A stretch of 32,348 nucleotides of DNA from Phyllobacteriaceae bacterium (GCA_024742765.1 JANSXT010000028.1:1-32348); one strand, 5' to 3'; shown: positions 18,310-27,775, counted from the stretch's first letter. The notes: a model not told the origin generated them from the letters alone. Made by a program: numbers and translations.

Positions 18310-18998
18310 TGGCCGATCCGGTGCTGAAGCTGGAGGCCGTTGAACGCGCCTATGAGGAGGCTGGTCATACGCTGGAAGTGCTGCGCGGCGCCGACCTTGC
18401 GCTCAAGCCCGGAGAGATGATCGCCCTGGTCGCGCCGTCCGGCGCCGGCAAGTCGACGCTTCTGCACACGGCCGGCCTGCTCGAACGCCCCGATGGCGGC
18501 GAAGTCTATCTGTCCGGACAGCCCTGCGGCTCGCTCAGCGACCGGGAACGCACCGCCCGCCGGCGGAACGATATCGGCTATGTCTACCAGTTCCATCACC
18601 TGCTGCCGGAGTTCTCGGCGCTCGAAAACGTGATGATCCCGCAGATGATCCGCGGCCTTGCGCGCCACGAAGCCGAAACGCGGGCGCGCGAATTGCTCGA
18701 CTATATGCGCATCGGCCCGCGCGCCGCGCACCGGCCCGCCGAACTGTCGGGCGGCGAGCAGCAGCGCGTCGCCATTGCCCGCGCCGTCGCCAACGCACCG
18801 CTCGTCCTTCTGGCCGATGAGCCGACCGGCAATCTCGATCCCGAGACCTCTTCCTATGTGTTCGAGGCGCTGGAAGCATTGGTCCGCCAGTCCGGACTGG
18901 CCGCCCTTTTTGCGACGCACAACCATGACCTGGCGCGCCGCATGGACCGGATCGTCACCATGGATGAGGGCCGGATCGTGCCCTTCGTCGCCGCCTGA
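18306..18998 (+). CDS. lolD: Lipoprotein-releasing ABC transporter ATPase LolD
   Basis: 230 residues. The ATPase powers lipoprotein release by the adjacent permease. Walker A is APSGAGKST (43-51), the signature is [14 protein letters not shown], Walker B is [12 protein letters not shown], and the switch histidine lies in [13 protein letters not shown]. Two tandem in-frame ATGs (18306 and 18309) overlap the lolC stop; either may be used. A small hairpin GCGCC-TTCG-GGCGC (19038-19051) follows the gene but has no T-run. Confidence 0.96.
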   Translation: MMADPVLKLEAVERAYEEAGHTLEVLRGADLALKPGEMIALVAPSGAGKSTLLHTAGLLERPDGGEVYLSGQPCGSLSDRERTARRRNDIGYVYQFHHLLPEFSALENVMIPQMIRGLARHEAETRARELLDYMRIGPRAAHRPAELSGGEQQRVAIARAVANAPLVLLADEPTGNLDPETSSYVFEALEALVRQSGLAALFATHNHDLARRMDRIVTMDEGRIVPFVAA

Positions 18999-19067
18999 CC
19001 TCCACAGGTCCCTTCACCTTTCGATAACCATCGGACCGCGCCTTCGGGCGCCAGCCAAATTGGGTGC

Positions 19068-19096
19068 TTTACAAACGACAGAAAAGGGAACATGGT
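19068..19096 (+). promoter_or_regulatory. Candidate promoter overlapped by the LexA box
   Basis: TTTACA (19068-19073) and CATGGT (19091-19096) are 17 bp apart and fit a weak sigma70-like promoter. The -10 lies inside the LexA-type repeat, so a bound repressor would block it. The predicted start near 19103 leaves a short leader with AGGAG before the 28-codon gene. Confidence 0.4.
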
Positions 19097-19102
19097 AAGA
19101 AC
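19088..19102. promoter_or_regulatory. LexA box (GAAC-N7-GAAC)
   Basis: The direct repeat GAAC-ATGGTAA-GAAC is an exact match to the alphaproteobacterial LexA operator (GTTC-N7-GTTC on the other strand). It ends 22 bp before the ATG of the 28-codon gene. A second exact copy precedes dinB in this window, which strengthens the reading. Confidence 0.8.
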
Positions 19103-19124
19103 ATAAAGGGAATAGGAGTGGATA

Positions 19125-19211
19125 ATGCCGGAACTTGCACGCGACTTCGCCGCCTTCTTCTCGATCGCATCCTTCGTGGCAACACTCGCCCTGATGATCG
19201 GCTATCTGTGA
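19125..19211 (+). CDS. 28-residue single-span membrane peptide, SidA-like SOS candidate
   Basis: The frame starts MPELARDFAAFF and ends ALMIGYL-stop. Residues about 8-28 form one hydrophobic segment; charged residues (E3, R6, D7) are only at the N-terminus. AGGAG at 19114-19118 lies 6 nt upstream of the ATG and a LexA box precedes it. Caulobacter SidA is a LexA-controlled inner-membrane peptide of 29 residues that blocks division through the late divisome (FtsW/FtsN). Size, membrane span and SOS operator match, but sequence homology cannot be judged at this length. The gene lies between lolD and dnaE. I infer an SOS-induced membrane peptide, possibly a division inhibitor. Confidence 0.7.
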   Translation: MPELARDFAAFFSIASFVATLALMIGYL

Positions 19212-19340
19212 GCGGAAACCGCCGAAGATCGGGGATTTCGACCCTGCTCTCTGGACTCTCGCCAGCCCGCCAATGACGATGGATCGTCCGCCTCGTGAAG
19301 GCACGCGATTCCGCGTGGGGCGCGGCAAGGAGAAGACGGT

Positions 19341-22300
19341 TTGACACTTCAGGACCCGGCGGGCGGCACCCCGCTCATCGATCCCGGCTTCGTTCACTTA
19401 CGCGTTCATTCGGCCTATTCGCTGCTCGAAGGCGCACTCAAGCTGCCGCGGATCATCGACTGGGCGAGAGACAATGGCGCACCGGCCATCGCAGTCACCG
19501 ACACGGCCAATCTGTTCGGCGCGCTGGAATTTGCCCAAAAGGCGTCGGGCGCCGGCGTCCAGCCGATCATCGGCTGCCAATTGCCGATCCGGTTCAACGG
19601 CGAGGGTGACGATGAGCGCGGACAGGGCCGGGGCGGCAAGAGCGCCATGGGCGATGCGTCCATCGTGCTGCTGGCGGCCAATGAGACCGGTTATCGCAAT
19701 CTCGTCGAACTGGTCAGCCGCGCCTATCTCGACCAGGACGATCTCGATTGCGTGCGCATCCATGATGGCTGGCTGACCGAACGGGCCGACGGCATCATCT
19801 GCCTGACCGGCGGACCGGCAGGTCCGGTCGGTGCCGCGCTTGCCGACGGGCACGGCAAGCTGGCCGAGCAGCGTCTTGGCACGCTGAAGACACTGCTTGG
19901 CGACCGGCTCTATGTGGAACTGCAGCGGCACGGGGACTGGGACCGAACGGTCGAGGCCGGCACGGTCAATCTGGCCTACAGGCACCACCTGCCGCTGGTT
20001 GCCACCAATGAGGCGTTCTTCTGGGGGCGCGATGATTTCGATGCCCATGACGCGCTGATCGCCATTGCCGACGGCGCGCTCCTGTCGATGGACGACCGGC
20101 GCCGGCTCACACCGGACCATTGGCTCAGGCCCGCCGCCGACATGATCCGGCTTTTTTCCGATCTGCCCGAGGCGACCGCCAACACGGTCGAGATCGCCAA
20201 GCGCTGTTCTTGGTTCCCGCGCAAGATCGACCCCATCCTGCCGCGCTTTGCCGCCGTGCCGGACGGTGCGACCGCCGCCGAAGCGGAAAAGGCCGAAGCG
20301 GACGAATTGCGCCGCCAGGCGCTTGAAGGGCTGAACGCGCGCCTTGAGCATCAGGGCATGGCCGAGGGTTACAGCCGCGAAGACTATGACGAACGGCTCG
20401 ACCGCGAACTGTCGATCATCGAGGGGATGAAGTTCCCCGGCTACTTCCTGATCGTCGCCGACTTCATCAAATGGGCGAAAGCCAGGGACATTCCGGTCGG
20501 GCCCGGGCGCGGCTCGGGCGCCGGCTCGCTGGTTGCGTGGGCGCTGACGATCACCGACATCGATCCCTTGCGCTTTTCGCTCCTGTTTGAGCGCTTTCTC
20601 AACCCCGACCGCGTGTCGATGCCGGACTTCGACATCGACTTCTGCCAGGAACGGCGCGACGAGGTGATCCGCTACGTCCAGGACAAATATGGCCGCGATC
20701 AGGTCGCCCAGATCATCACCTTCGGAACGCTGCAGGCGCGCGCGGTCCTGCGCGATGTCGGCCGCGTGCTGGAAATGCCCTATGGCCAGGTGGATCGCCT
20801 CTGCAAACTGGTGCCCAACAATCCGGCCAATCCCACAACGCTCGCCAAGGCGATTGAGGGCGAGGCGAAGTTCGCCGAGGAGCGCGAGCGCGAGCCGATC
20901 GTCGGCCAGTTGCTCGACATGTCGCTGAAGCTCGAAGGGCTCTATCGGCACGCCTCGACCCATGCGGCGGGCATCGTCATCGGCGACCGGCCCCTGTCGC
21001 AGCTTGTCCCGCTTTATCGCGATCCGCGCTCGGACATGCCCGTCACCCAGTTCAACATGAAGTGGGTCGAAGATGCGGGGCTTGTGAAGTTCGACTTCCT
21101 CGGCCTGAAGACGCTGACCGTGCTGGAAACAGCGGTCAAGCTGCTCGCCCGACGCGGCGTGACGATCGATTTGTCAGCGCTGCCGCTCGACGACCGGCCA
21201 AGCTATGAGATGATGGCGCGCGGCGAAACGGTCGGCGTGTTCCAGGTGGAAAGTCCGGGCATGCGCAAGGCGCTGGTCGGCATGAAACCCGACCGGATCG
21301 AGGACATCATCGCGCTGGTCGCGCTCTACCGGCCCGGCCCGATGGACAACATCCCGACCTACAATGCCCGCAAGCATGGCGACGAGGACATCGCCTCGAT
21401 CCACGAGAAGATCGATCATCTGGTCGAGGAGACGCAAGGGGTCATCGTCTATCAGGAACAGGTGATGGAGATCGCCCAGGTCCTGGCCGGCTATTCGCTC
21501 GGTGAAGCCGATCTCTTGCGCCGCGCCATGGGCAAGAAGATCCGCGCCGAGATGGACAAGCAGCGCGTGCGCTTTGTCGATGGCGCGGTCGAGCGCGGCG
21601 TCTCCAAGCCGCAGGCCGATTTCATCTTCGATCTGCTGGCCAAGTTCGCCGATTACGGTTTCAACAAGTCGCATGCCGCCGCCTACGCGATGGTCGCCTA
21701 CCAGACCGCCTATCTGAAGGCCCATTATCCGGTCGAGTTCCTCGCCGCGTCGATGACCTACGACATGGCCAACACCGAAAAGCTCAACGACTTCCGGCGC
21801 GACGCGCTGCGGCTCGGCATCGAGGTGACGCCGCCTTCGGTGCAGACGTCGCATCGGCCGTTCGAAGTGGGCGAGAACCGCATCTTCTGGGCGTTGGCCG
21901 CCATCAAGGGCGTTGGCGAAGCAGCGGTCGACCACATCGTCGCCGTGCGTCCCGAGGGCGGTTTCGACAGCCTTGAGGATTTCGCCCGCCACGTCGATCC
22001 AAGGATCGTCGGCAAGCGCGTCTTCGAAGCGCTGATCGATGCCGGTGCGCTCGACTGTTTCGGCCATGATCGTGCCGCGCTGGCGGCCGGGCTCGAACGG
22101 ATCATCGGCCTGTCGCAGCGTGTCGCCGAAGAAGCCGCAAGCGGGCAGGGCGATATTTTCGGCGCGATGGAGGCGGTGCAGCCCGAGCGGCTGGCGCTGC
22201 CAACGGACGCGCAATGGTCCGACGCTGAAAAGCTGATGCGCGAACTGCGCGCCATCGGCTTTTACTTCTCCGCCCATCCGCTGGACGCCTATCAGCCGAT

Positions 22301-22847
22301 CCTCGAAAAGGGCCGCGTCCAGAGCTACGCGGATTTCGCCATCGCCATCAAGCGCGGGGCGGAAGCGGGCCGCCTGGCGGGCACGGTCGCCGCCCGGCAG
22401 GTGCGCCGCACGCGCACCGGCAACAAGATGGGCATCATCACCCTGTCGGACGCCACCGGCCAATATGAGGTGGTGATGTTCTCGGAGATGCTCGACCAGT
22501 ATGGCGATATGGCCGAAGTGGGAAAGAGCTTCATCCTGACGGTGACGGTGCGCGAACGCGAGGACGGATCGGTCTCGCTGATGCTGACGTCGATGAGCAC
22601 GCTCGACGAGCAGGCCGGCGCCGATGCGGCCCATGTGCTGCGCGTCTTCATGCGCGATGCGGAGCCGGCAAAGTCCGTGGCGCGCCATCTGCGCCAGAAG
22701 GGGCCAAGCCCGGTCTCCCTGATTCTCATCAAGCCCGATGGTGCCGGGGAGGTGGAGATCGAACTGCCGGACCAGTATGCGGTCTCGGGGCCCGTTGCTA
22801 GCGCGATCAAGTCGGTGCCGGGCGTGGTCGACGTCGAACTTGTCTGA
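19341..22847 (+). CDS. dnaE: DNA polymerase III subunit alpha (replicative, DnaE1)
   Basis: 1168 residues; the replicative polymerase. The N-terminal PHP domain begins FVHLRVHSAYSLLEG. The palm shows GPGRGSGAGSLVAWAL and the catalytic PDFDIDF (D429, D431), with the third aspartate D585 in KFDFLGLKTLTVL. Next come FNKSHAAAYAMVAYQTAYLKAHYP, a helix-hairpin-helix (VGKRVFEALIDAGALD) and an OB domain (AGTVAARQVRRTRTGNKMGIITL). The complete PHP histidine set and the length point to DnaE1, not the error-prone DnaE2. The TTG start is chosen because GGAG (19329-19332) is 8 nt upstream and no ATG precedes the PHP motif at a sensible distance. A LexA-box promoter lies 240 bp upstream with no clear terminator in between. 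Confidence 0.97.
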   Translation: MTLQDPAGGTPLIDPGFVHLRVHSAYSLLEGALKLPRIIDWARDNGAPAIAVTDTANLFGALEFAQKASGAGVQPIIGCQLPIRFNGEGDDERGQGRGGKSAMGDASIVLLAANETGYRNLVELVSRAYLDQDDLDCVRIHDGWLTERADGIICLTGGPAGPVGAALADGHGKLAEQRLGTLKTLLGDRLYVELQRHGDWDRTVEAGTVNLAYRHHLPLVATNEAFFWGRDDFDAHDALIAIADGALLSMDDRRRLTPDHWLRPAADMIRLFSDLPEATANTVEIAKRCSWFPRKIDPILPRFAAVPDGATAAEAEKAEADELRRQALEGLNARLEHQGMAEGYSREDYDERLDRELSIIEGMKFPGYFLIVADFIKWAKARDIPVGPGRGSGAGSLVAWALTITDIDPLRFSLLFERFLNPDRVSMPDFDIDFCQERRDEVIRYVQDKYGRDQVAQIITFGTLQARAVLRDVGRVLEMPYGQVDRLCKLVPNNPANPTTLAKAIEGEAKFAEEREREPIVGQLLDMSLKLEGLYRHASTHAAGIVIGDRPLSQLVPLYRDPRSDMPVTQFNMKWVEDAGLVKFDFLGLKTLTVLETAVKLLARRGVTIDLSALPLDDRPSYEMMARGETVGVFQVESPGMRKALVGMKPDRIEDIIALVALYRPGPMDNIPTYNARKHGDEDIASIHEKIDHLVEETQGVIVYQEQVMEIAQVLAGYSLGEADLLRRAMGKKIRAEMDKQRVRFVDGAVERGVSKPQADFIFDLLAKFADYGFNKSHAAAYAMVAYQTAYLKAHYPVEFLAASMTYDMANTEKLNDFRRDALRLGIEVTPPSVQTSHRPFEVGENRIFWALAAIKGVGEAAVDHIVAVRPEGGFDSLEDFARHVDPRIVGKRVFEALIDAGALDCFGHDRAALAAGLERIIGLSQRVAEEAASGQGDIFGAMEAVQPERLALPTDAQWSDAEKLMRELRAIGFYFSAHPLDAYQPILEKGRVQSYADFAIAIKRGAEAGRLAGTVAARQVRRTRTGNKMGIITLSDATGQYEVVMFSEMLDQYGDMAEVGKSFILTVTVREREDGSVSLMLTSMSTLDEQAGADAAHVLRVFMRDAEPAKSVARHLRQKGPSPVSLILIKPDGAGEVEIELPDQYAVSGPVASAIKSVPGVVDVELV

Positions 22848-22854
22848 GCCGTCC

Positions 22855-23382
22855 ATGACCGGGCCGATCCGGTTCGTCACCGAGCGGCTCGACGTGTCGC
22901 CGTGGGAGACGCGCCTGGACGATCCCGAGGCGCGACCCGGTTTCGTGGCCGCGCTGGCCGGTCTGCTGACGCCTGATGTCACCCGCCATTTGCCGCCGGT
23001 CTGGCAGATCGCATCCGGGTCCGATGATCTCGATGGCTGGATCGCCGCACGGCGTGCCGAAAGCGCGATTGCCGCGGTGCATGAACGCCAGGGCGGCGCG
23101 CTGTCCGGCCTTCTGGTGGCGCGGCCGGGTGCCAGCGACGATGCGCTCACGGTCGGCTATCTGTTCGGCACGCGGCATTGGGGACGCGGCTACGCCACCG
23201 AACTCGTGCGCGGCCTCATCAGCTGGGCGACCTGCAACGGCTATTCCGTTCTGGAAGCGGGCGTCGTTTCCGAAAACGCGGCGTCGGCGGCTGTGTTGAC
23301 GAAGACAGGTTTTAAACGGGCCGGCGTCACCGGCGACGGCGTCGATGCCTATCGCCTCGAAATCCCTGCGGCCCGGGACTGA
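22855..23382 (+). CDS. GNAT-family N-acetyltransferase
   Basis: 175 residues of the Acetyltransf_3 (RimJ/RimL-like) type. The acetyl-CoA-binding region is GYLFGTRHWGRGYATELVRG (101-120), followed by EAGVVSENAASAAVLTKTGF with the family Asn (N141). The substrate cannot be predicted. The start at 22855, 7 bp after dnaE, is preferred over upstream in-frame codons inside dnaE because the typical RFVTERL start of the family follows it. Its ribosome site is weak, suggesting coupling to dnaE. Confidence 0.9.
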   Translation: MTGPIRFVTERLDVSPWETRLDDPEARPGFVAALAGLLTPDVTRHLPPVWQIASGSDDLDGWIAARRAESAIAAVHERQGGALSGLLVARPGASDDALTVGYLFGTRHWGRGYATELVRGLISWATCNGYSVLEAGVVSENAASAAVLTKTGFKRAGVTGDGVDAYRLEIPAARD

Positions 23383-23451
23383 CGGCGCCGGTTGGCCTTC
23401 CCGATCCGTCGCGCATGTGCCACAGACGGATGATCGAAAAGGAGAGGGCAC

Positions 23452-24219
<768 letters not shown>

Positions 24220-24230
24220 GGCAGTTGCCG

Positions 24231-24710
24231 TTATCGTGGTCTCAGAAGGCGCCGGGTCGCCGCATCCATCGCCTGCAGAAAACGCGACCGGTCGGCACGG
24301 GTGAACGGCGCCGGCCCGCCGATCTGCTCGCCGCCGGCCGTGAGGTCCACCATGATCGCCCGTGTCGCCACCGCCCCGCCGATGGAGTTTTCAGTAAAGG
24401 CCGTACCCTTGGGCGACAGGACGGCAGCGCCCGCCTCAAGGCATCGCTCCGCCAGAAGGATATCGGCGGTGATAACCAAAGCCCGCTCGTGCGCCTGCTC
24501 TGCGATCCAGTCATCGGCGGCGTCGAACCCGTCCGAGACGATGACGCGGCTGATCAGCGGGTCGTCCGGGATGCGGATGAAGCTGTTGGCGACGATGGTC
24601 ACAGCCACGCCATAGCGTTCTGCGACGCGGTAAACCTCGTCCTTGACCGGACAGGCATCGGCATCGACCAGAATGGCGGGCGCGGACGGCTCGGGTTGGG
24701 CGGGGCTCAT
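24231..24710 (-). CDS. YaiI/YqxD family (DUF188) protein
   Basis: 159 residues of the DUF188 family, which has a PIN-like fold and no assigned activity. Family features are ILVDADACPVKDEVYRVAER, VANSFIRIP, VIVSDGFDAADDWIAE, VITADILLAERCLEAGA and SPKGTAFTENSIGGAVATR. The conserved aspartates in the first and fourth motifs resemble a metal site. The frame is open upstream into the PAS gene, but the family N-terminus sets the start at 24710. It lies 50 bp after the PAS gene on the same strand and may be co-transcribed. Confidence 0.92.
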   Translation of the reverse strand: MSPAQPEPSAPAILVDADACPVKDEVYRVAERYGVAVTIVANSFIRIPDDPLISRVIVSDGFDAADDWIAEQAHERALVITADILLAERCLEAGAAVLSPKGTAFTENSIGGAVATRAIMVDLTAGGEQIGGPAPFTRADRSRFLQAMDAATRRLLRPR

Positions 24711-24760
24711 ATGCGTCTTGTCGCGCGCCAGCCGCACCGACGCAACAACGCCGATACGGA

Positions 24761-25840
24761 TCAATCGGTTGTTTCGATAAAGCCGCGCAGGCTGAAGCCG
24801 ATGCCCGTGACCGCTGCGCCATTGCTGGTTTCGACCCAGATCGTGCCGCCGCGCGCCACCAGCAATTGCCGCAAGCCGGTGATCACCGCTGCGAACCGCC
24901 CGGTTGCCGGGCGTTGTGCATCGGCCGCCGCGTCCGGACCATGGCCGAGCACCATGATGCGCAGGGTCGCCGGATCGGATTGCTCCATCGAAATGTCGAT
25001 CCGGGCCGGCTGTTCGGCACCATCGGAAAGGTGGGCCATCAGCGCCGCGCGCAGGACGATGTTCAGCACCGCCCCATCGGCGCGCACATAACCGGTCGGG
25101 TAGCGCACATCGCATTCGCCCAGCGGATCGAGAATGGACAGAAGGTCGCCGCAAAGCCGATCGATCTGCGAACTTGTCATCGACCAGGCATCGTCATGGG
25201 CGCCAAGGCAGCGTTCGACCACCGTGTCGATTTCCGCGATCGAGCGGGCAACGACACCTTCCAGCCGGTCGATCAGTGCCAGCTTGCCGTCTCCGAGATC
25301 GGAAAAGCCATCCTTGAGCTGCTGCGTGATCGACTGGAGTTCGCGCAAGGGCAGACCCATATCCTGTGCGGTGGTCGATGACAGGAAACGGATTTCGGCA
25401 ATGCGGTCAATGATTTCGCCATGCCGCTGGGCGAGCGAGATCTGGCTCGATTTTTGGTTGGTGATGTCGGCGGCGATGCCGACGATCATGTAGACCTTGC
25501 CGTCTGCGTCGAGCATTGGCGTCAGCGTCGTCTGCCACCAGCGTTCGCCGGTGCCCAGATTGAGGAATTCCTCATAGGTGTGGTCCGCCTTGGTGTCGAC
25601 GCAGTACTGGTAGTTGGCGGCGATCTGGCTGGCCATGCGCGGCGGCAGCAACTCCTCCAGCGTCTTGCCCTTGACCGCATCGGACGACATGCCGGTCGCC
25701 TGCTCATGGGCCCTGTTCAGTTTGAGCAGGCGGAACGTTGCCTCCTCCTCGACGCCGACGAGGAAGACGGGTGAGCCGACGGCATCGATCAGCGAGAGCA
25801 ATGCCGGCGAGCCGGTCATTGCCATAAGTTGTTCGGTCAT
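24761..25840 (-). CDS. PAS-domain protein with degenerate histidine-kinase core (pseudokinase)
   Basis: 359 residues, no signal peptide or membrane span. A PAS domain occupies about 12-128 (NRAHEQATGMSSDAVKGKTLEELLPP, then ERWWQTTLTPMLDADGKVYMIVGIAADIT). It is followed by a helical HisKA-like region and an ATPase-like domain ending RQLLVARGGTIWVETSNG. The H-box position reads TAQDMGLPLREL, with Q159 where SHDLRxPLR-type kinases have the phospho-accepting His. The N-box reads VLNIVLRAA with R264 in place of the usual Asn, and the G1 box reads VLGHGPD without its Asp. A catalytically dead kinase is inferred. The ATG at 25840 has AGGGGG upstream; a GTG eight codons earlier is possible. A CtrA box precedes it. 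Confidence 0.85.
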   Translation of the reverse strand: MTEQLMAMTGSPALLSLIDAVGSPVFLVGVEEEATFRLLKLNRAHEQATGMSSDAVKGKTLEELLPPRMASQIAANYQYCVDTKADHTYEEFLNLGTGERWWQTTLTPMLDADGKVYMIVGIAADITNQKSSQISLAQRHGEIIDRIAEIRFLSSTTAQDMGLPLRELQSITQQLKDGFSDLGDGKLALIDRLEGVVARSIAEIDTVVERCLGAHDDAWSMTSSQIDRLCGDLLSILDPLGECDVRYPTGYVRADGAVLNIVLRAALMAHLSDGAEQPARIDISMEQSDPATLRIMVLGHGPDAAADAQRPATGRFAAVITGLRQLLVARGGTIWVETSNGAAVTGIGFSLRGFIETTD

Positions 25841-25901
25841 GGGTGTGCCCCCTGAAATGCACACGTTTGCAGATATGCTCTTTCAACGTTCGCGCGACGG
25901 G

Positions 25902-25916
25902 TTAACAAATGGTTAA
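25902..25916. promoter_or_regulatory. CtrA-binding site (TTAA-N7-TTAA)
   Basis: On the - strand the site reads TTAACCATTTGTTAA, a full match to the CtrA consensus and containing the extended half-site TTAACCAT. It lies 62-76 bp upstream of the PAS pseudokinase ATG, in the 254-bp gap to dinB. TTAA is rare in this GC-rich window. The rest of that gap is somewhat AT-rich (25950-26025) and shows no gene or clear terminator. Confidence 0.7.
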
Positions 25917-26094
25917 TGCGAGCCATGCGGCGGTCGAATTCGGACATTTGGCGCTCACAATGCGGTGAAAAGCGCAAATATCTGGAATTGTTTGATTTTT
26001 CTGCGCCCAAAATGCACTTTTTCTGACCTTGGGGAAGCCGGCCGCCGGACCGCCGATTCCTCGGGGCCGATTTGGCGACAAAGCGATGCCGTGA

Positions 26095-27399
26095 TCAGCC
26101 GTCGCGCTGCGGACGGCCGCGATGACCGGTGCCGAACGTGTAGCCGGTTTCCACGGCACGATCGCCGAACTTGCCGCGCAGCGTGTCGATCGCCCGCTCG
26201 GCCTTGGCGCGCCGCGTCGCGTCCACGTCGACCAGATCGTCCGGATCGGCCAGCGCCGGATGGGCAAAGTCCGCCACGCCGACGCCCAAAAGCCGGTACT
26301 GGGTGCCGTCCAGTTCCTTTTCCAGAAGCGGCAGCGCTGCGCGGAAGATGCGGTCGGCGAGCTGCGTCGGATCGGCAAGCTGCCGGTTGCGCGTCTTGGA
26401 CCGGAAATCGCGATCCTTGAGCTTCAGCGTCACCGTCTTGCCGGCAAGCCCCTTGGCCTTGAGGCGCGCCGAGACCTTTTCGGTGAGCGACCGCAAAACG
26501 GGGACCAGCGTCGCCGCGTCCCCATGATCGTCATTGAATGTCGTCTCGTGGCTGATCGACTTGGCGCCGCCGCGCGGCTCCACATGGCGTGTATCCTGGC
26601 CACGCGACAGGTGATAGAGCCGCCGGCCCATCACGCCGTAGCGTTTCATCAGCGCGGTCTCGTCCATCGACTGCAACTGGCCGATCCGGGTAATGCCGTC
26701 CTTTTCCAGCGTCGCGGCGAAGGCCTTGCCGACGCCCCAGATCAGTGTCACCTTCTGGCGGGCAAGAAATTCGAGCGCCTCGGCCTCGCCGATCACCGAA
26801 AAGCCGCGCGGTTTTTCAAGGTCCGAGGCGACCTTGGCGAGGAACTTGCAATAGGAAAGGCCGACCGACACCGAGATGCCGATCTCTTTCTCGACCCGTT
26901 TGGCGAACCGGGCCAGCGTGCGTGCCGGCGTGTCCCTGTGCAGCCGCTCCGTACCGGTCAGGTCGAGAAACGCCTCGTCGATCGAGAGCGGTTCAACCAG
27001 CGGCGTCAGTTCCTCCATCATCGCCCGCACCTGCCGGCCGACGGCGGCATATTTTTTCATGTCCGGCTTGATCACCACAGCGTCGGGACACGCTTTGAGC
27101 GCCTTGAACATCGGCATGGCGGACCTCACGCCATGGATGCGGGCAATGTAGCAGGCCGTTGAAACGACTCCTCTTTTGCCGCCGCCGATGATGACCGGCT
27201 GGTCGCGCAGTTCCGGCCGGTCGCGCTTCTCAACGGCTGCGTAGAAGGCGTCGCAATCCACATGGGCGATCGACAGGCCGGCAAGCTCGTCATGGCGCGC
27301 CATGCGTGGACTGCCGCATGCCAGACAGCGGCGCTCCGCGCCGGTCGCCGGCGTGAGGCAATCGCGACAGAACGCGCCTGACAGGTCCGCTTCATTCAT
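26095..27399 (-). CDS. dinB: DNA polymerase IV with N-terminal zinc ribbon
   Basis: 434 residues; a Y-family translesion polymerase. The catalytic residues are D48 ([16 protein letters not shown]) and D141-E142 ([10 protein letters not shown]). Other blocks are [16 protein letters not shown], a helix-hairpin-helix region near [16 protein letters not shown], and a little-finger domain with KSISHETTF. Residues 1-35 are an extension not present in E. coli DinB, with C11, C14, C25 and C28 (CRDC...CLACG), probably binding zinc. A LexA box ends 6 bp before the ATG, and no Shine-Dalgarno site is present. DUF3572 lies 49 bp upstream on the same strand. The C-terminus is Arg/Gly-rich and lacks an obvious clamp-binding tail. 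Confidence 0.96.
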   Translation of the reverse strand: MNEADLSGAFCRDCLTPATGAERRCLACGSPRMARHDELAGLSIAHVDCDAFYAAVEKRDRPELRDQPVIIGGGKRGVVSTACYIARIHGVRSAMPMFKALKACPDAVVIKPDMKKYAAVGRQVRAMMEELTPLVEPLSIDEAFLDLTGTERLHRDTPARTLARFAKRVEKEIGISVSVGLSYCKFLAKVASDLEKPRGFSVIGEAEALEFLARQKVTLIWGVGKAFAATLEKDGITRIGQLQSMDETALMKRYGVMGRRLYHLSRGQDTRHVEPRGGAKSISHETTFNDDHGDAATLVPVLRSLTEKVSARLKAKGLAGKTVTLKLKDRDFRSKTRNRQLADPTQLADRIFRAALPLLEKELDGTQYRLLGVGVADFAHPALADPDDLVDVDATRRAKAERAIDTLRGKFGDRAVETGYTFGTGHRGRPQRDG

Positions 27400-27404
27400 G
27401 GTTC

Positions 27405-27419
27405 GAACATAGCACGAAC
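27405..27419. promoter_or_regulatory. LexA box of dinB (GAAC-N7-GAAC)
   Basis: GAAC-ATAGCAC-GAAC is an exact direct repeat of the alphaproteobacterial LexA type, ending 6 bp before the dinB ATG. A -10-like TATGTT (- strand, 27411-27406) lies inside the box, which would place the transcription start at about the A of the ATG. Confidence 0.85.
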
Positions 27420-27448
27420 GCCAGTTTTGGGCGAAGGCCCGTCCGCGA

Positions 27449-27775
27449 TCAGACGAAATCGCCGGGGCCGGGCACCGCGCCGCCCGAAAGCCGTTGGCCG
27501 GCGGCCTGAACGTGCGCCGGCTCCAGCCCGTTATCGTCGCAAAAGCGCATCAGCGTCGGCTCGTGGGCGAGGATGAAATCGAGAACGCCGGTCAGAAAAC
27601 CCGGTTCGGTCGCCGCCTGCCGGATCTGCGCCGGCTCGATGCCGCTGAGCGCGCAGAACCGGCTCATCATTTCGCCATCGGCGGCAATCCAGGACAGGGC
27701 CGCGATGGCGACCGATTGCGCGTCCGCATTCATCGGGTCTGAGCGTTCGGTTGCCGCACCCTGCCGTTTTGTCAT
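27449..27775 (-). CDS. DUF3572 family protein
   Basis: 108 residues recognised as DUF3572, a short alphaproteobacterial family without known function, usually found beside divK. Typical segments are [59 protein letters not shown] and a Pro/Gly-rich end. It is probably all-helical and soluble. The ATG at 27775 has AAGG a few bases upstream; a second ATG at 27733 would remove a poorly conserved tail. It is divergent from divK, with a 115-bp shared upstream region, and lies upstream of dinB in the same direction. Confidence 0.85.
   Translation of the reverse strand: MTKRQGAATERSDPMNADAQSVAIAALSWIAADGEMMSRFCALSGIEPAQIRQAATEPGFLTGVLDFILAHEPTLMRFCDDNGLEPAHVQAAGQRLSGGAVPGPGDFV

Noticed and set aside
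19038-19051. GCGCC-TTCG-GGCGC hairpin as a lolD terminator
   Set aside because: Only five base pairs and no T-run, so it is too weak to call.
25841-25864. GTG start eight codons upstream for the PAS pseudokinase
   Set aside because: The ribosome-site-like AGGGGG lies inside this stretch and is well spaced for the ATG at 25840.
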